A DNA stretch of 5,036 nucleotides from Oscillospiraceae bacterium (lineage in GTDB: Bacteria > Bacillota > Clostridia > Oscillospirales > Oscillospiraceae), in assembly GCA_024404735.1 (NCBI GenBank), contig JAKSPP010000101.1, forward strand, positions 1 to 5,036, read 5' to 3'. The notes beneath the pieces are model-generated. The model did no database searches. It was not told the DNA's origin and was given only the letters and a program-made list of their open reading frames with translations. The translations under genes were made by a program, and so were the position numbers. This document shows, in pieces, positions 4,920-5,036 of this stretch (the first letter of the stretch is position 1; each line of letters begins with the position of its first letter).

Positions 4920-5036
4920 CAAAAGCACTTGGCTATATATCAATAGCAAAGAAGGCGGGAGCCATCGAAACGGGAGAACAGAATTCCGCAGACCTGGTTA
5001 AAGCCTTCAAGGCAAAGCTCCTCGTTGTGGCGGAGG
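4916..5036 (+). CDS. ylxQ: YlxQ, L7Ae-family RNA-binding protein, 5' part only
   Basis: Forty codons are present before the window ends. The peptide starts MTKALGYISIAKKAGAIETG and continues to AKLLVVAE, matching the start of L7Ae/L30e-type proteins (pattern LGLA.RAGK...G......I....AKLVLLAED). In Firmicutes such a protein, YlxQ, sits between ylxR and infB; members bind kink-turn RNA, but the cellular role of YlxQ is not settled. GGAGG at 4904-4908, inside ylxR, lies 7 bases before the ATG, and the ATGA overlap with the ylxR stop points to coupled translation. The usual basic Lys of the AGK motif is Ala here (KAGAIETG). The gene runs off the window edge without a visible defect. Confidence 0.88.
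   Translation, partial: MTKALGYISIAKKAGAIETGEQNSADLVKAFKAKLLVVAE

Overview
The window looks like a chromosomal segment of a low- to mid-GC Firmicute, most likely an anaerobic gut-type member of the class Clostridia. Supporting signs are the strong AGGAGG-type ribosome binding sites, sigma-A-like promoters, a four-cysteine (zinc-ribbon) L28, a short NusA without C-terminal acidic repeats, and the Gram-positive order rimP-nusA-ylxR-ylxQ. The lineage is an inference; there is no rRNA here to fix it. All genes lie on the + strand and no mobile element, CRISPR array, tRNA or rRNA is visible.

Layout. (1) 1-844: the last codons of eutB, then complete eutC, the two subunits of the coenzyme-B12-dependent ethanolamine ammonia-lyase. 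A perfect 9-bp hairpin with a T-run at 887-913 closes this operon. (2) 1001-2429: after its own extended -10 promoter, a single 462-residue gene joins a YczE/YitT-like membrane domain to a cytidylate-kinase-like cytosolic domain. It is the least understood gene here and the best candidate for undescribed biology. (3) 2469-2857: a monocistronic rpmB (ribosomal protein L28) with a good promoter and a 3' region carrying three consecutive hairpins that end in a T-run. (4) 2906-5036: the start of the conserved nusA operon: promoter, a leader with a hairpin that can cover the rimP ribosome binding site, rimP (30S maturation), nusA (transcription elongation/termination), ylxR (TTG start; RNase P modulator family) and, by an ATGA overlap, ylxQ (L7Ae-like RNA-binding protein), cut by the window end. 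infB would be expected next.

Functionally there are three unrelated blocks: ethanolamine catabolism, a membrane protein of unknown role, and core transcription/translation genes. Proline codon use separates them: nusA and the membrane-kinase gene strongly prefer CCC, while eutC uses CCT and CCG more, which hints at a different history or lower expression for the eut genes. No stretch longer than 300 bases lacks a gene; the largest gap (2743-3004) holds the rpmB terminator region and the rimP promoter and leader.
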